64,000 nt of DNA from Typhlomys cinereus (GCA_023101885.1 JALPQD010000241.1:744001-808000), one strand, 5' to 3'. Shown: positions 37,951 through 49,135, numbered from the stretch's first letter. A program made the numbers and translations. The notes: a model not told the origin generated them from the sequence alone.

Positions 37951-38763
37951 AAAATTAAGCGCCGTATGTACTCCCTAATAGGTGGCTCCTAGTACCAAAC
38001 CCACCCAGCCCACCTAGAGACACTCAAAGAAAAATCTCTTTAATACCTACAATAATTGCAAGGATTATGAACAGGAGGGATGGGGTTGGAGGGCCACACC
38101 AGAAACAAGGAGAGAGGGGACCATGTCACATCAGAGAAAATAGGCCTTCATCAAGGACTCAAATATGTAATGAGTCATCTGATTAAGTTTACAGACTTTC
38201 GTTCCTGATCATTTACTACTGAGGGGGTGTGATCTCACCAGAAGAAGAGAGCATATAGTCTGCCAGATAAAAAGTAACCATTTTGCAAATGCGTGATAGA
38301 CCCCTCCCTCACTGTGGTTTCCCACTTTTATTACATCTACCTTTGAATGTGCTCTTATCACAAGACTCTAGTATAACAGCTTTTTGTCTCTGGCCAGGGG
38401 GTGACATACAATGCCTACCAGGATGGAGTGAAGGGCATTGCAGGAGCAGCAAAACTGCAAAAGAAAATCAACAAACCACAATCCAGAACTTCAGAGACTC
38501 TATATCAACCACCTAGAACTAGGCCAGACTAATCTCTCCCCATCCTGAAGCTCAGGGACATTTGCGGAAGAGGGAGCGGTAAGAGTGTAGGAGCAAAAGG
38601 ATGGGAGGAGCAATTATATGCAAGATACTCCATACAAGTTAGGGCCGAAGCAATCATAATTGGACTTTGCATGGGGTACGGGGGGAGGAGGAGGGAGGGA
38701 GGGAACTGGTGTACCTATTAAGTTTGTATGAGCTGAAATAATAATAAAAATGTATTAAAATAA
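37951..38763 (+). repeat. L1-II 3' UTR
   Basis: Starts after the ORF2 stop (CAGACCTAG) and runs to the AATAATAATAAAAATGTATT tail. A G-rich tract (GGGGGGAGGAGGAGGGAGGGAGGG) lies at 38680-38703. It contains about 240 bases at 38156-38393 that L1-IV lacks, and lacks about 220 bases that L1-IV has at 58622-58850. Confidence 0.8.
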
Positions 38764-38770
38764 AAGAAAT

Positions 38771-39060
38771 TCTGTAGAAGCTGCTGGGGGAAAGAAGTAA
38801 TCACAAGCTCCATCAACAGCATAAGATCTGTAAGTTGCAATATAGATCACCATAGCAACAGGGGACCACCAGTGTAATAGTGGCATGAGAATCAAGGAGA
38901 CAACCAACAGCTTTCTTATTAGACTCAGGACCTGCTTGTCAGAATGGAACCCAAACCTCTTACTGTAAGCTAGAATAAGTACCTAAGAAAGGGAAAGAAA
39001 TAGATCAAAAGGGAAGACAGTTAAGTTTGTATGAGCAGAAATAAATAAAAAATGTAAAAA
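38771..39060 (+). repeat. Remainder of L1-I 3' UTR
   Basis: Begins TCTGTAGAAGCTGCTGG, which continues the sequence cut at 32732. Ends with AGTTAAGTTTGTATGAGCAG and AAATAAATAAAAAATG plus an A run, the same end type as other L1s in the window. Confidence 0.65.
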
Positions 39061-39445
39061 AAAAGGTAGACAGCCAATAAACCTATAGGTAGGAAAACTA
39101 CATCAAGCTTCTCTGTAGGTAGCTGTTATTATACCCATAGAATGGGAACTCACAGTGGAAACTTTTAGATCTAAAGTTGGATGAGTAAAGGGAAATGCAC
39201 TTATCAGTGGGGTGGCCTGAAGAGAGGTAATTTGTTATACTATGGAGGCCTGAACCTCCACAGGAATAGACAGGTCACAGTGAACCCCCGGGTCCATAGA
39301 AGCATACAGGAAGTAGGGTGAGAGGGTGTGGGAGGTAATAGTGAAAGGAAGGAAAGGTATGGGAAGGAGGAAAAAGGGAAAGAAGCTGGGGTGAATGTTC
39401 AATATGCTTATAGAAGCAGAAAAAATTAATAAAATGCAAAGCAAA
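39061..39445 (+). repeat. L1 3' end fragment
   Basis: The 3' 160 bp (GGTCCATAGAAGCATACAGG, G-rich tract, TTCAATATGCTTATAGAAGC, AAATTAATAAAATG) parallels 26285-26440, so it belongs to an older subfamily than L1-II. The upstream half is not identified. Confidence 0.6.
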
Positions 39446-39479
39446 ATAAAATACGCTCCCTAAGTAAATAAAAAGTAAT

Positions 39480-39966
39480 AAATTAGACCTCATCAAAACA
39501 AAATTTATTCCAAAATATCTCATTAGGAAGATGAAAGGTACAAGATAAGAGGTGGGAGAAAACATTTTCAGACATACTTCTAATAAAGGGCTCATATTCA
39601 GAATTTGCAAAGAACTCTCAAAATTATGATCAAAATGTATTTTTAAAATATGCAAATGATATGACATATATGGATGGCATATGAAAAGATGTTCATCAAT
39701 GCCAGTCATTAGAAAAATAAAATTAGGCCTTTTATGAAATGAGAATTAAGACTATTAAGAGGTAAGAAGTAAAAATAGTCATAACATAAAATGGGATATG
39801 GATATATATTAGCTAGGCTACTGATATATTGCTGATGGGACTGTGTAGCCATTCTTGAAAATAATCTTTAAGTTTCTTAAGACAGCAGAAGCACTATTTC
39901 TATATGACCCAAAAAAATGCACTCTTGCACAATCAACCCAGGCAAACAAACAGAAATGTACACATT
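39480..39966 (+). repeat. Very old L1 ORF2 3' fragment
   Basis: Highly decayed. AGACCTCATCAAAACAAAAT, GGCTCATATTCAGAATTTGC, CAAAGAACTCTCAAAATTAT and ATTGCTGATGGGACTGTG fall at the expected places of the L1 ORF2 C-terminal region. It is interrupted by the LTR at 39967 and resumes with GTTAACGTTTTATTTGTAAT after 40420. Confidence 0.65.
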
Positions 39967-40413
39967 TGTTGCCGTATCCCCCGCCAGTCCAGCAGGGAGG
40001 AAGAGGGGGAAGCAGCAGGACCTAGGTGCTAGAGGTGAATGGGTGAGCTGGGGACGGGGTCACCATCAGGCCCTGGGAATCAGGTGAGAAGCAGCAGTGG
40101 ACTAGATGCCGCAGATTCAGTCATTAAGTGTGTTTGGGCTTATGTAGGGTCATGGTCCAATCAGGTGTTGCCATCCCTCCTGGGGGGACAACCACCAGTC
40201 ATTTAACTGTTTACTAGGTGTCCATTGCAGGGGCAGGTAAGACAGCCGCTTCCCATTGGTTGTTCATCCCTCCGCCTGCATGGTCCTCTATTAGGATCCT
40301 CTACCTGCATGGTCCTCTATTGAGACATGTCTGGAAATGTCTGTATGTCCAGGCTTGTCCTGAATTCGAGAGCCAGGCTAGGGCCTTCCTGAGTCGGTAG
40401 TGCCACACACATT
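39961..40413. repeat. Solitary LTR of 441 bp with 6-bp target duplication
   Basis: The LTR occupies 39967-40407. It starts TGTTGCCG and ends GTGCCACA (TG...CA), flanked on both sides by CACATT (39961-39966, 40408-40413). A 6-bp duplication is typical of class II (ERVK-like) endogenous retroviruses. Inside are CCAAT-type motifs and a duplicated CTGCATGGTCCTCTATT. On the minus strand CATAAGCCC could act as the TATA region, so the LTR may read leftwards. No internal proviral sequence is present, as expected after LTR-LTR recombination. Confidence 0.78.
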
Positions 40414-41595
40414 CACTAGTTGTTAACGTTTTATTTGTAATAAGTCATATCTGCAAATAATTAAGAATGGTGAATGGTAAGACATTCTGTGATTGATGCA
40501 TACCTAACAATTTTATTTGACTATAAACGGGAATGATCTATTGATGCATATAATAACATGGACTGATTTTATGGACAAAGGATCAGAGATTTTTGTGATT
40601 CTATGTATATAACATTCTCAAGATGACATAATTATGACAGTAAATACTAATCCATGGTTGTCAGGGCTTAGGGATAATCTCAAATTGGGAGTGAGTGTGA
40701 TTCTAAAGGGCACACAAGGAAGATAGCTTTGTTATGCTCCTTATGACAGGAGTTGCATGAATCTTCATTTTTGATGCCCTGAGGACACAAGTTCTATACT
40801 AATGTCTGTGTCCTGGCTCGATGCTGTTCCAACTTGTTTCAGATGTTATCCTTGGGAAAACCCAGTGAGGAACAAAGAGATTCTGCATTCTCTTTTCAAC
40901 TTTCTCAGAATCTGTGATCACTTCAAAAGCTAAACATGCCCAGAATTTTAAAAACTCAAAAGTAAAAGAAACGAAAAATCAAAACTTTAATGTGCTAAAT
41001 CACGCACAATCTAATTTTTCCTTAGTTAATATTTAGGACACAGATATCCAGGTATGACTTAAAATACCACCCAATTATTATCCCTTTCATGAAAGCTCTG
41101 TAGTTGCCTCCAACTTAACCCTGCATAGCACGCACCCTGTGTGAAACCCTTGTCTTCACTGCTCTTGATATGTTTGCATTAACCTTGTGAAGATTGCATG
41201 ATACTGTACTTTTCCATTCCTCCTCACTTCCCAGAATCCATATATTTAACAATTTATTCCTACATGTTAGTTTTCACGACTATCCTGGAAATTTTTGAAT
41301 GGTGTGTTCTATAGAGGGACATCTCTTAAACTGTCTCAAAATAGGAGAATGGTTTCATTCAGTCACTTGACCAAGTTGAAAAGATGAGCCTTGGTAGAAG
41401 GCATACCTTTTCATACTACTCTTTGACTCTTTGAAATTTCCATTTAAATAACTAATAACAGTATAATCTATAGATGACTTAACTTGGAATGACACATCTA
41501 TTGAGCATTCTAAATATTGCTTCTGTCACGTAATAGCACACAGCAGTGAACCATGTGCCAAACTCTTCAAAGACATGTCTGTCAGTTTCCATGTC
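40414..41595. other. End of old L1 and unassigned sequence
   Basis: The first 200 bases or so look like the last part of the decayed L1 (CTAAGGGATAATCTCAAATT is not L1). From about 40620 the DNA is AT-rich and unassigned. No gene supported. Confidence 0.35.
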
Positions 41596-41901
41596 AATTT
41601 CCTGACCTGGGGCTGGAGAGGTGGCTCAGGAATTAAGCCTCTGCCTTGCAGGCAGAAGGTCCTGAGTTCGGATCCCAGGTCCCACATACAGACGCCAGGT
41701 CGAAGCAGGGCGGCCTGCATTTCCGGTCCTGGTAGGGCGGAGCCTGTGAATCCTGGGGCAGAGTAAACAAGGAGGAGGTTGTCCATGGTGGTTCCCGAAC
41801 TCTTCCGTGGTTCTACACACACACACACACACACACACACGAACACACAATTGAATAAATAATAATAATAATAAAAAATTAAAAAAAAATTTCCTGTCCT
41901 G
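41596..41901 (+). repeat. Young tRNA-derived SINE, copy 3, full length (reference copy)
   Basis: Occupies 41610-41887. Head GGGCTGGAGAGGTGGCTCAG, Pol III A box within TGGCTCAGGAATTAAG (41622-41637), B box GAGTTCGGATCC (41664-41675), body with GCGGCCTGCATTTCCGGTCC and CCATGGTGGTTCCCGAACTC, a (CA)n run (41815-41841), then ATTGAATAAATAATAATAAT and an A-rich tail. Duplication AATTTCCTG(A/T)CCTG at 41596-41609 and 41888-41901. It is the clearest view of the family: about 205 bp of tRNA head and body, an internal microsatellite and an ATA/A tail. Confidence 0.93.
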
Positions 41902-42818
41902 CAGTTTGAAAATCACACAACACAACCTCCCTCCATTCCTGTGAATCCCTGAGGTTCCAAAGCCTCCATTTCAAGTTCCTTTTGTAATAGAACATAAGCA
42001 TTTAATATTGCCTATGCATAGCCTTCCAAAAATCATCTCAAAATTCCTTATAACTTTAATGCTATGTAAAATATAACATAAGGAGCTATTACAATGTGGT
42101 TTTTTTTTTTTTTTTTTACAGGGAATACCAGGAAGAAATCTCCATGTATGTTCAGTACAGAAGTGCAGATGCAACTTAAGGTATTTTTACAATGAAGTTA
42201 CTTTTGTTCAGCACATAGATCCCACGCACATGGAGGGGCAATTGTACTTACCATAAAGTGACTCTTTAGGAATTAGATATGACTCTATACATTGAAGTAC
42301 CATACAAAATTCTTAGTCATTAAGTAAGAACAGACAAGTAAACAATTCAAAAAACTGTCCGTTCTTTCTTCTAAATGCAGTCATGTAAGTTCCCTTCTTG
42401 GCCTTTCCAGCACTAAGTTTTTATAAATGAACATTATAACATGGTTTGTTTTCTATTGTGATACATAACTAATACTTTTATGACCTGGCAGGGAAGACTT
42501 GCTTTTATCTTTAGATAACATCACACCATTGATTTGGCCTATCCTTCTCATTTCCTCCAACTTTCCTCCATTCCTATCAATAGGAATTCAATTTGTTCTT
42601 TAAATACAGTTCAGCTAATGCTTGCATTTCTGATTCTAAGAATATGGAGCTCTCACGCAAACTCAATTGGTCTATTTTCTTTTTATATGAATATCACTCT
42701 TCCCAGCATTGGTCTTTAGGCAAACAGACGAGCAGAAAGGTCAGTGTCTGTTCCTTCTGCAGCAGTGTTGTACTTAAGATTTCATGTTGTCCAAACAACT
42801 TTGGGGGAACAAGGAGGT
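41902..42818. other. Unassigned sequence with an 18-T run
   Basis: T run at about 42100-42117; it may be the tail of a minus-strand retroposon, but no body was recognised to its right. No gene supported. Confidence 0.35.
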
Positions 42819-43115
42819 TTTTTTTTTTTTTTTCATTTATTGTCTATTCACATGGCAGGATGGCTTACACCAACTGAGAGAACTTGTCATAGCCACACAA
42901 ACAGCCGAGACAGGGACATACCTTTTCAGGAACATATTAGGTGCCTAGGTGCCTGGCTGCCAAACTATCAAATCAACTCTGTCCAGCTTATACCCCTGCT
43001 TAAGGAATGATCACATTATGGAAAGTCTTACTGTACCAATAATCTCCTAAACTGCGAGTTCTTCACAAATGTACCAAAGGCTCATCCTTCAACTGTCAAG
43101 TTGACACTTCTATGG
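42819..43115 (-). repeat. Retroposon-like unit with poly(A), minus strand
   Basis: On the minus strand the unit ends with AATAGACAATAAATG followed by about 15-17 A (T run at 42819-42835), the signature of a polyadenylated retroposed RNA. Its other end includes CAACTTGACAGTTGAAGG, shared with the first 75 bases of the window. The family is not recognised; the GTCAACTTGAC motif recalls rodent ERVL-type LTR starts. Confidence 0.45.
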
Positions 43116-44498
43116 AATTAGCACAGGAAGGATACCTCGGCCTCAGGAGAGAGTCATTCTTAGGCGTGGACTGTTCCCTTTTCCTGTCCTGAAGAATGGA
43201 GAATAGAGTCAGCATCGGCTCACTAGATATCAATATAACTGTCATTTCTTCTATCCTAAACCACAACCAAATGAAAAAATAGAGTCAAATGTCATCATGG
43301 GAGGGGGGTTTACAACTGCTCCTGCTTCAGAACCATTACCTAAGGTTCCTAAAATTTGAGACAGCCTATTTATCAGGGGACTTGAGAAAAAAATTTAAAT
43401 TGTGGGAAAGATGCCATGTGTAAGAAATAATGGGAGAATGGAAAGAGAAAATCTTGAGTAAATATTAGAAATTATATAAGATGTGAAAGCTCACCTACCT
43501 CCAAAAATGATAGGAAGCATCAGTCATGATAAGCTACCAATTCCTTTGAAGTGTTTGATTTCCTACAATTAATTTAAACTTTTAATTTAAATAAGGCACC
43601 AATGACCATCATCATTTGAAATATAATAATTCTGAAGCATGCCAAGCACTCAACTTAAATTCAATACCAACACATCCCTGTCACGTAGCACCAACAGTAA
43701 TCATCATTTATTCCCACAGCTCAATATAATAAAAGCTGTCACTAAAAACAAGACATTTTACGTACAGAAAAAGATTCATGATACTGTCATTTTTACTATA
43801 ATCATGCTTTCCCCCAAAACACAAGAAAATCAATTTAAAGGATTATTTTATAAACAATAAAAGCTGACTTTAATGGCCAGTTACACATAAATATGTGTTA
43901 GTTTTGATATTTGAGTACTAACTAGTTACAGAATTGTGATAAAAAGATCCTATTTATAGCATAATTAAGATAAACAGCAGTTTTAGTCACAAAATTAAGA
44001 AATATGTAGGCACACATGAAAAGGTAACCAATATCATAAATAACAAATATCACCATAAGCAATAAAAAATGACATACGCTAAATTATTGTGAAGTGAATA
44101 TTCAGGCTTTAGAATTTATAAATCCATTGTAAAACTAGAAGCCCCAGGCACTCACACAAATATGAATTAGATTCATGGGAAACAATAATCAACCACTGAT
44201 GTCTCCAGAAGTGCAACTTGTGTCAGGGCAAAGCCCATGGTCAGCAGGCTCAAGGTCTGAGGTTTAGACTCCAGGGAAGAAAACATACATTGTAATGAAG
44301 TAGTAGCATTTTTCTCAATTATTAGCTACTATTATCTACCATTGTAGTACAACTGAAGGAATATGCAAGCAGTTCAGGAGACCAGAAATGTGGAAATGAA
44401 ATCTCTATCCCACAAAGACATTATTGCTTTAGAATAGGAACACAGTTCCTTACGTACATTAATTACAATGACACTGGGAGGAAAATAAAGTTAAGCCT
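43116..44498. other. Unassigned AT-rich sequence
   Basis: No gene or repeat recognised. Short frames only. Confidence 0.4.
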
Positions 44499-44512
44499 TC
44501 TTGTGTGTGTGT

Positions 44513-44560
<48 letters not shown>

Positions 44561-44757
44561 GTATGCAAAATTGCACTTGAGTATGTACATTTTTAGAGAT
44601 TTAAAGATGATATTTGGAATAATACTGGATTGCCCTACCTCATTATTGCTTTTCTCTGGAGTTTTCCCAAGTTTAGCCTTCTAGGACCAAATGTGCAGCA
44701 ACCCAAGTCTTTTTGCTGGCTAAGCAAAGATTTTAACCCCTGAGCCATCTCTCCATC
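44499..44757 (-). repeat. Older tRNA-derived SINE with (TG)n
   Basis: TG run at about 44502-44558, then a diverged body (GCTTTTCTCTGGAGTTTTCC, also in the 19.96-20.22 kb copy) and the tRNA-like end TTTTAACCCCTGAGCCATCT at 44730-44749. Together with the 20.2 kb copy it defines an older subfamily. Confidence 0.6.
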
Positions 44758-45046
44758 TTTATATTCCTCTCTTAAGCCACACTAAAAATTACATTTGACA
44801 TTCCTCTAAAATGTTAACAAAGCCAATTTCAGGACTATTAAAGCAAAACATAATTAATGTTTTATGAAACTGTTGATCAAATTCTTTCTAAATTTCCCAT
44901 AACAAGCAACTGAATCTTTTGAAAATATTTTGAAAGTAAAAATAAACATTTACCTCATCAACATGATCAAAGCCATATTTTACAATGTGCCAAAGTTGCT
45001 TAAAATGTGTAAACCAAGCAAATAGTTATTATCTGTAAAAATTAAA

Positions 45047-45362
45047 GAATTAATGTAACTTGGTTTTCTTTAATTCAATTGTGTGTGTGCGTGTGTGTGT
45101 ATGTATGTGTGTGCGTGTATGTGTGTGTGTGTAGAACCTCAGATGAATTTGGGAACCACCATGGACCACCTCCACCTCCTCCTTGTTTACTCTGCCCCAG
45201 GATTCACAGGCTCCACCCTACCAGGACCAGAAATGCAGGCCGCCCCCATTTCCGCCCAGCATCTATACGTGGGATCTGGGATCTGAACTCAGGACCTTCT
45301 GCCTGCAAGGCAGAGGCTTAATTCCTGAGCCACCTCTCCAGCCCCGGAATCAATGTAACTTG
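45047..45362 (-). repeat. Young tRNA-derived SINE, copy 4, full length with target duplication
   Basis: Occupies 45063-45346. TG repeat at about 45080-45132, body GGGAACCACCATGGACCACC, head ending GAGCCACCTCTCCAGCCCC. Flanked by GAAT(T/C)AATGTAACTTG at 45047-45062 and 45347-45362 (one mismatch). The tail is short compared with the other copies. Confidence 0.92.
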
Positions 45363-45863
45363 TAAATCAAGTTCCTTTTCTAGTAAAAAATGATCAGAGA
45401 AGAATATGGGCATAAAGGATAAGTAAATGAAGGAAAAGAATAAAGTATTAAAGTAAAATAAGAATGATTACCATTATAAGATGTCATTGTCTTCACTTGT
45501 TAATGTGACCACAAGAAATGGGAACAGGTTGTATAATATTACCAGGCAAAGTAACAGCTTCATAAGTGAAATGGCATTACAAACATTTATGAGGATAATC
45601 AGACAAACGTATCAAATTTAGAAAAGATTCATTTTTTTCACCTAAATGTACAATCAATAGTCTACAAAAATATAGTCAAGGACTTAATTTATATACCAGA
45701 AAGTTCATTTAGCATGATATATAAAAGGAATAACATGAGATGGAAACATTTTCTGATTTTAAGGTATGGAGTGCATTTTTTGTTTCCTTCATAACTCTCC
45801 AAAAGCATCAAAATGAAAGGAATAATTCAGCTATGCCAAAGCTAGAAAATGACCTTAATCACA

Positions 45864-45865
<2 letters not shown>
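45363..45865. other. Unassigned AT-rich sequence
   Basis: No gene or repeat recognised. Confidence 0.4.

Positions 45866-45912
<47 letters not shown>
45866..45912. repeat. (CA)n(TA)n microsatellite
   Basis: About 20 uninterrupted CA units followed by TATATATA. Confidence 0.9.
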
Positions 45913-45913
<1 letters not shown>

Positions 45914-46459
45914 GACAAATACATGAACATGTGGAAACTTAAAGAGAGGGAAGAGAGGATACTGGGAATTGACTCATTGTTTCCTGTTTGTCTGGCACTC
46001 TGAACTCCTCTGAGAAACAGATCGCACTAAGGGATCATGTCAAATGCTTTATGAGGAATACTAAGCCAGGGGAGGTGGGCAGAATAAGTGGCAAGTACAT
46101 TTATCATGACAGTTTATCACTGAATCACAAAGCACATGAAGAGACTGAAACAAGGCAATGTCAGGATATTCTTAAATGGCACATTGCCTTCATATGAAAC
46201 AAACTGGGGAGGGAAAACCAAGAGTTGATGTCCATTGTAATAGATAACAACTTTGTCTGATCAAATTTTAGGAAAGTGATAAAAGATGGGAAAACATTTT
46301 AGGCTTCAAAAAATAAGCTGAAAATGATTAAAATAATGAATTTGGTAGTAAGTAATAAAATTTACTAGGGAAAAATCAGTTATAAAGGAAATCAGAGTTG
46401 TAAAATTCAGAGAGACAACAAGAAAGGGAGCCAATGTGGTGAATCAAGAACAGGATTTA

Positions 46460-46680
46460 GGACCATCAAAATACCTCTGCAGTTAAAGTGTTTGTCAGCA
46501 ACCCTGATGACCTGAGTTTGATCTTTGGAATCCGTAAGGTAGAAGGAAAGGATCTTCTTCCAAAAGTTGTGCTTTGGATCTCCACACACACTATGGCACA
46601 TCTACATACACAAGCATGCATAGACACACAGACACAGACACACAGACACATACACATACACACACACACACGAACGACTA
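46460..46680 (+). repeat. B3 SINE with (CA)n tail
   Basis: Plus-strand B3 order: TACCTCTGCAGTTAAAGTGT (head), CCCTGATGACCTGAGTTTGA (B box), GTAGAAGGAAAGGATCTTCT, GCTTTGGATCTCCACACACA, then CA/CAGACA repeats to about 46672. Confidence 0.65.
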
Positions 46681-47222
46681 TTTTGTTAAAGCTTCAAAGA
46701 TATGCAGGGAAATAACAAACAAGAAAATGATACACAAAAATTCAATTTCATGGTAAAAAAGCATACTTCAAAGATACAAGAGGAAAACATTAAATATGGA
46801 CAGATTTAAATTGCATATCAAAAGAGTACATCAGATACAGAAATAAAAATACACCACACAAAATACAATGCTACCATAGGGTAACCATTCAGTCATGCAA
46901 AACTGAGCATTTTTGAACCAGCCAATATACTTACATTTGGGAACTGTCTCAGTTTAAACCATAAGCAACATGAGGAAAGAAAGAATGCGAACATGCAAGT
47001 ATAAAAATATGTCTTCTAAAGTGGGCAGTACGTTGACTTTAGTGGTTTTGAGGGCAGGACCCAAATTTAAAAGTAGAAAAGTAAAGTCTGAGCAATATTT
47101 TGAAATTAGCTAAGTTGTTTTACAAAATAAGACTGTCACACAGGTGAGACTTAAAAAAAATCTACAAAAGCTTTCTGCCTTCTGTTAGGGAGGTGATGGT
47201 ATGTGGCAAGTCAAGAACTGGG
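46681..47222. other. Unassigned AT-rich sequence
   Basis: No gene or repeat recognised. Confidence 0.4.
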
Positions 47223-47308
47223 AAAGTCCAGATAACAGACAGAAGAATTAAGATACAGAGAAGAATTGAAAAAGTCCAGGTAACACACAGAAGAGTTAAG
47301 ATACAGAT
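47223..47308. repeat. 48-bp tandem duplication
   Basis: AAAGTCCAG(A/G)TAACA.ACAGAAGA and GTTAAGATACAGA-type sequence occur twice with a 48-bp period and few differences. Confidence 0.8.
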
Positions 47309-48819
47309 CTCAGAAATGAAAGCTATTATCTAGAAAGTATTGAGAAACATACCTCTGTGCTAAATGTATGACCAGGGTTTAAAATGGAAAAAAATGTTTG
47401 TAGAACTGAATGTCAATGTAATAAAATGGCCCAGAATAAAAAAAAATTAAGAGTTTATATTAAATTTAGAAATGAAAACAAGAAATAAAGTTTCAAATAT
47501 ATGAAATTAACATTAGTAATATAATAATTAAAGGGGGGGACTCCAGTTTCCAGGAAGGGGATTTTTTTTTTCCAGCAGCAGAAGTAAAAAAAAAAAATAT
47601 TAGTCATGGAGAAGATCTGGATTCCAGAGATATACTTGATATCAAAGATACTAATTCTATCTGGCAACATCCTGAGACTTTTATCAGAAAAATCACATAT
47701 TATGCTAATTATGAATAGAGCAGCAAGCTAAGGTCACATGAGGAAATAATCTCCGAGTAAAAGTCAGCAGCACAAAAAACACACAGAGATCCACAATGTG
47801 AAGCAGGATGAGAGTCCGGAAGAGATTCTAGGGAAAGTATGTTTAGACCAAAAGAATGATTAGATTAAAAAAAGATACAGTATTCACAAAGAGAAAGGAG
47901 ACATAAATTTTAAAGAAATTGTCTCTTAGTACAAGAAATGATCCAATAGCAAAACTGATATTAATATGGTAGTTAAATAGTAGAAGAGAGAATCTAGCAG
48001 AGAATTGAATATAAGAAAACAATGATTTCTAGAAGCACTGTTCAGGATATATTAGTATAGAATATTTCAAAAGATAATAGTTGAAAAATAGGAACTTTAA
48101 AACTGATGCAAGGTTCCAGAAAGGACAAAAAATAAAGAAAGTCCAAGTTAGGCATTTCCTAATAGGATTCAATAAAAAAAGAACAAGTCTTAGGAGAAGA
48201 AGAACAGAGCTAGGTTACTATTAAATGAATGGAACTACATCATTAGTACATGTATCAAGTAAAAAAATAACTAAGAGGAAACTGGAATGTTCAAACACCT
48301 GTGGTATCTTTGCGGGTTTCGACAAATTATTTCAAGTTAGAAAATTTAATTTTAAAAGTATAATGATAATATATCATGATAGCATTCTAATACAATTATA
48401 ATACTTAAAGTTAGCCAGGTAAACAATTCCCTGTGAGAAAGTGAATTCCTAAGTTGAATTCCAAACTTAAAATACCACCAAAACAAACAAAATGACATTT
48501 CTTAAATGAAGGTAAAATAATTTTTTTCCACATATGGGCCCTCTCCAAAGCATAAGTAAAGCATTTATTTCAATAAGAAGGAAATTTCCTTGTAAGAAAA
48601 CATTAAATTACAATAGACAATTATACAAAATTAACCATATTAAGTAGATTACTGGAAAATATGTTTCTGTTATCTGACAATGGTTCATTACCTATGATGA
48701 GAAAATGATGATTGAATCTATATATTACCTATCTATTTATCAATATTATATAATTTTTCCTCATAACAAGACTGATTAGTGAAGCTGTCAGGGGTGGAAT
48801 TTCAGCATAATTTTAATCT
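47309..48819. other. Unassigned AT-rich sequence
   Basis: No gene or repeat recognised; several A runs. Short homopolymers GGGGGGG, TTTTTTTTT and A12 lie together at 47532-47597. Confidence 0.4.
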
Positions 48820-48972
48820 AAAAAAAGTTAGGTGTTGGAACTCATGCCTGCAATCCCAGCATTTGGGACATGGAGGCAGAAGAATCAAGAATTTAGTCAT
48901 CTCCGTCATATAGAGAACTTGGGATCAGTTTGGGCTACTGGTAATTCACTATCAAGTCCCCTGTTTCACAAA
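48820..48972 (+). repeat. Old B1-like SINE
   Basis: AGTTAGGTGTTGGAACTCAT, GCCTGCAATCCCAGCATTTG, GGAGGCAGAAGAATCAAG and a second half with GATCAGTTTGGGCTACTG follow B1 order. The tail is replaced by, or adjoins, the TG/CG array. Confidence 0.6.
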
Positions 48973-48973
48973 A

Positions 48974-49135
48974 GTGTGTGCATGTGTGTGCGTGTGTGTG
49001 CATGTGTGTGTGCGTGTGTGTGCGTGTGTGCGTGTGTGCATGTGTGTGCGTGTGTGTGCGTGTGTGCATGTGTGTGCGTGTCTGTGCGTGTGTGTGCGTG
49101 TATGTGCATGTGTGTGCGTGTGTGTGTGTGTGTGT
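48974..49135. repeat. 162-bp alternating TG/CG array
   Basis: Units such as TGTGTGCG and TGTGTGCATG are repeated throughout with hardly any break in purine-pyrimidine alternation. Frames full of C and V on both reading phases are by-products. Confidence 0.92.

Larger units (their letters stand above)
32726..38770 (+). mobile_element. Nearly full-length mutated L1 (L1-II) nested in L1-I
   Basis: GC-rich 5' UTR, ORF1, ORF2 and 3' UTR are all present in order, but both ORFs carry stops and frameshifts. A weak 7-bp duplication AAGAAAT flanks it (32726-32732 and 38764-38770). Joining the flanks gives a continuous L1 3' UTR (...CACAGTACCAAGAAAT + TCTGTAGAAGCTGC...), which supports insertion into L1-I. 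It is clearly related to L1-IV at 52.8 kb (about 90-95% by eye over ORF2). Confidence 0.88.

Noticed and set aside
41610..41690. tRNA-like sequence with A and B boxes considered as a tRNA gene
   Set aside because: It is the head of a SINE: no cloverleaf of a functional tRNA was evident, it continues into the SINE body, and it is flanked by a target duplication.
43722..43745. Short match to L1 ORF2 (AATATAATAAAAGCTGT)
   Set aside because: Only about 17 bases agree and the flanks do not continue as L1; probably chance in AT-rich DNA.
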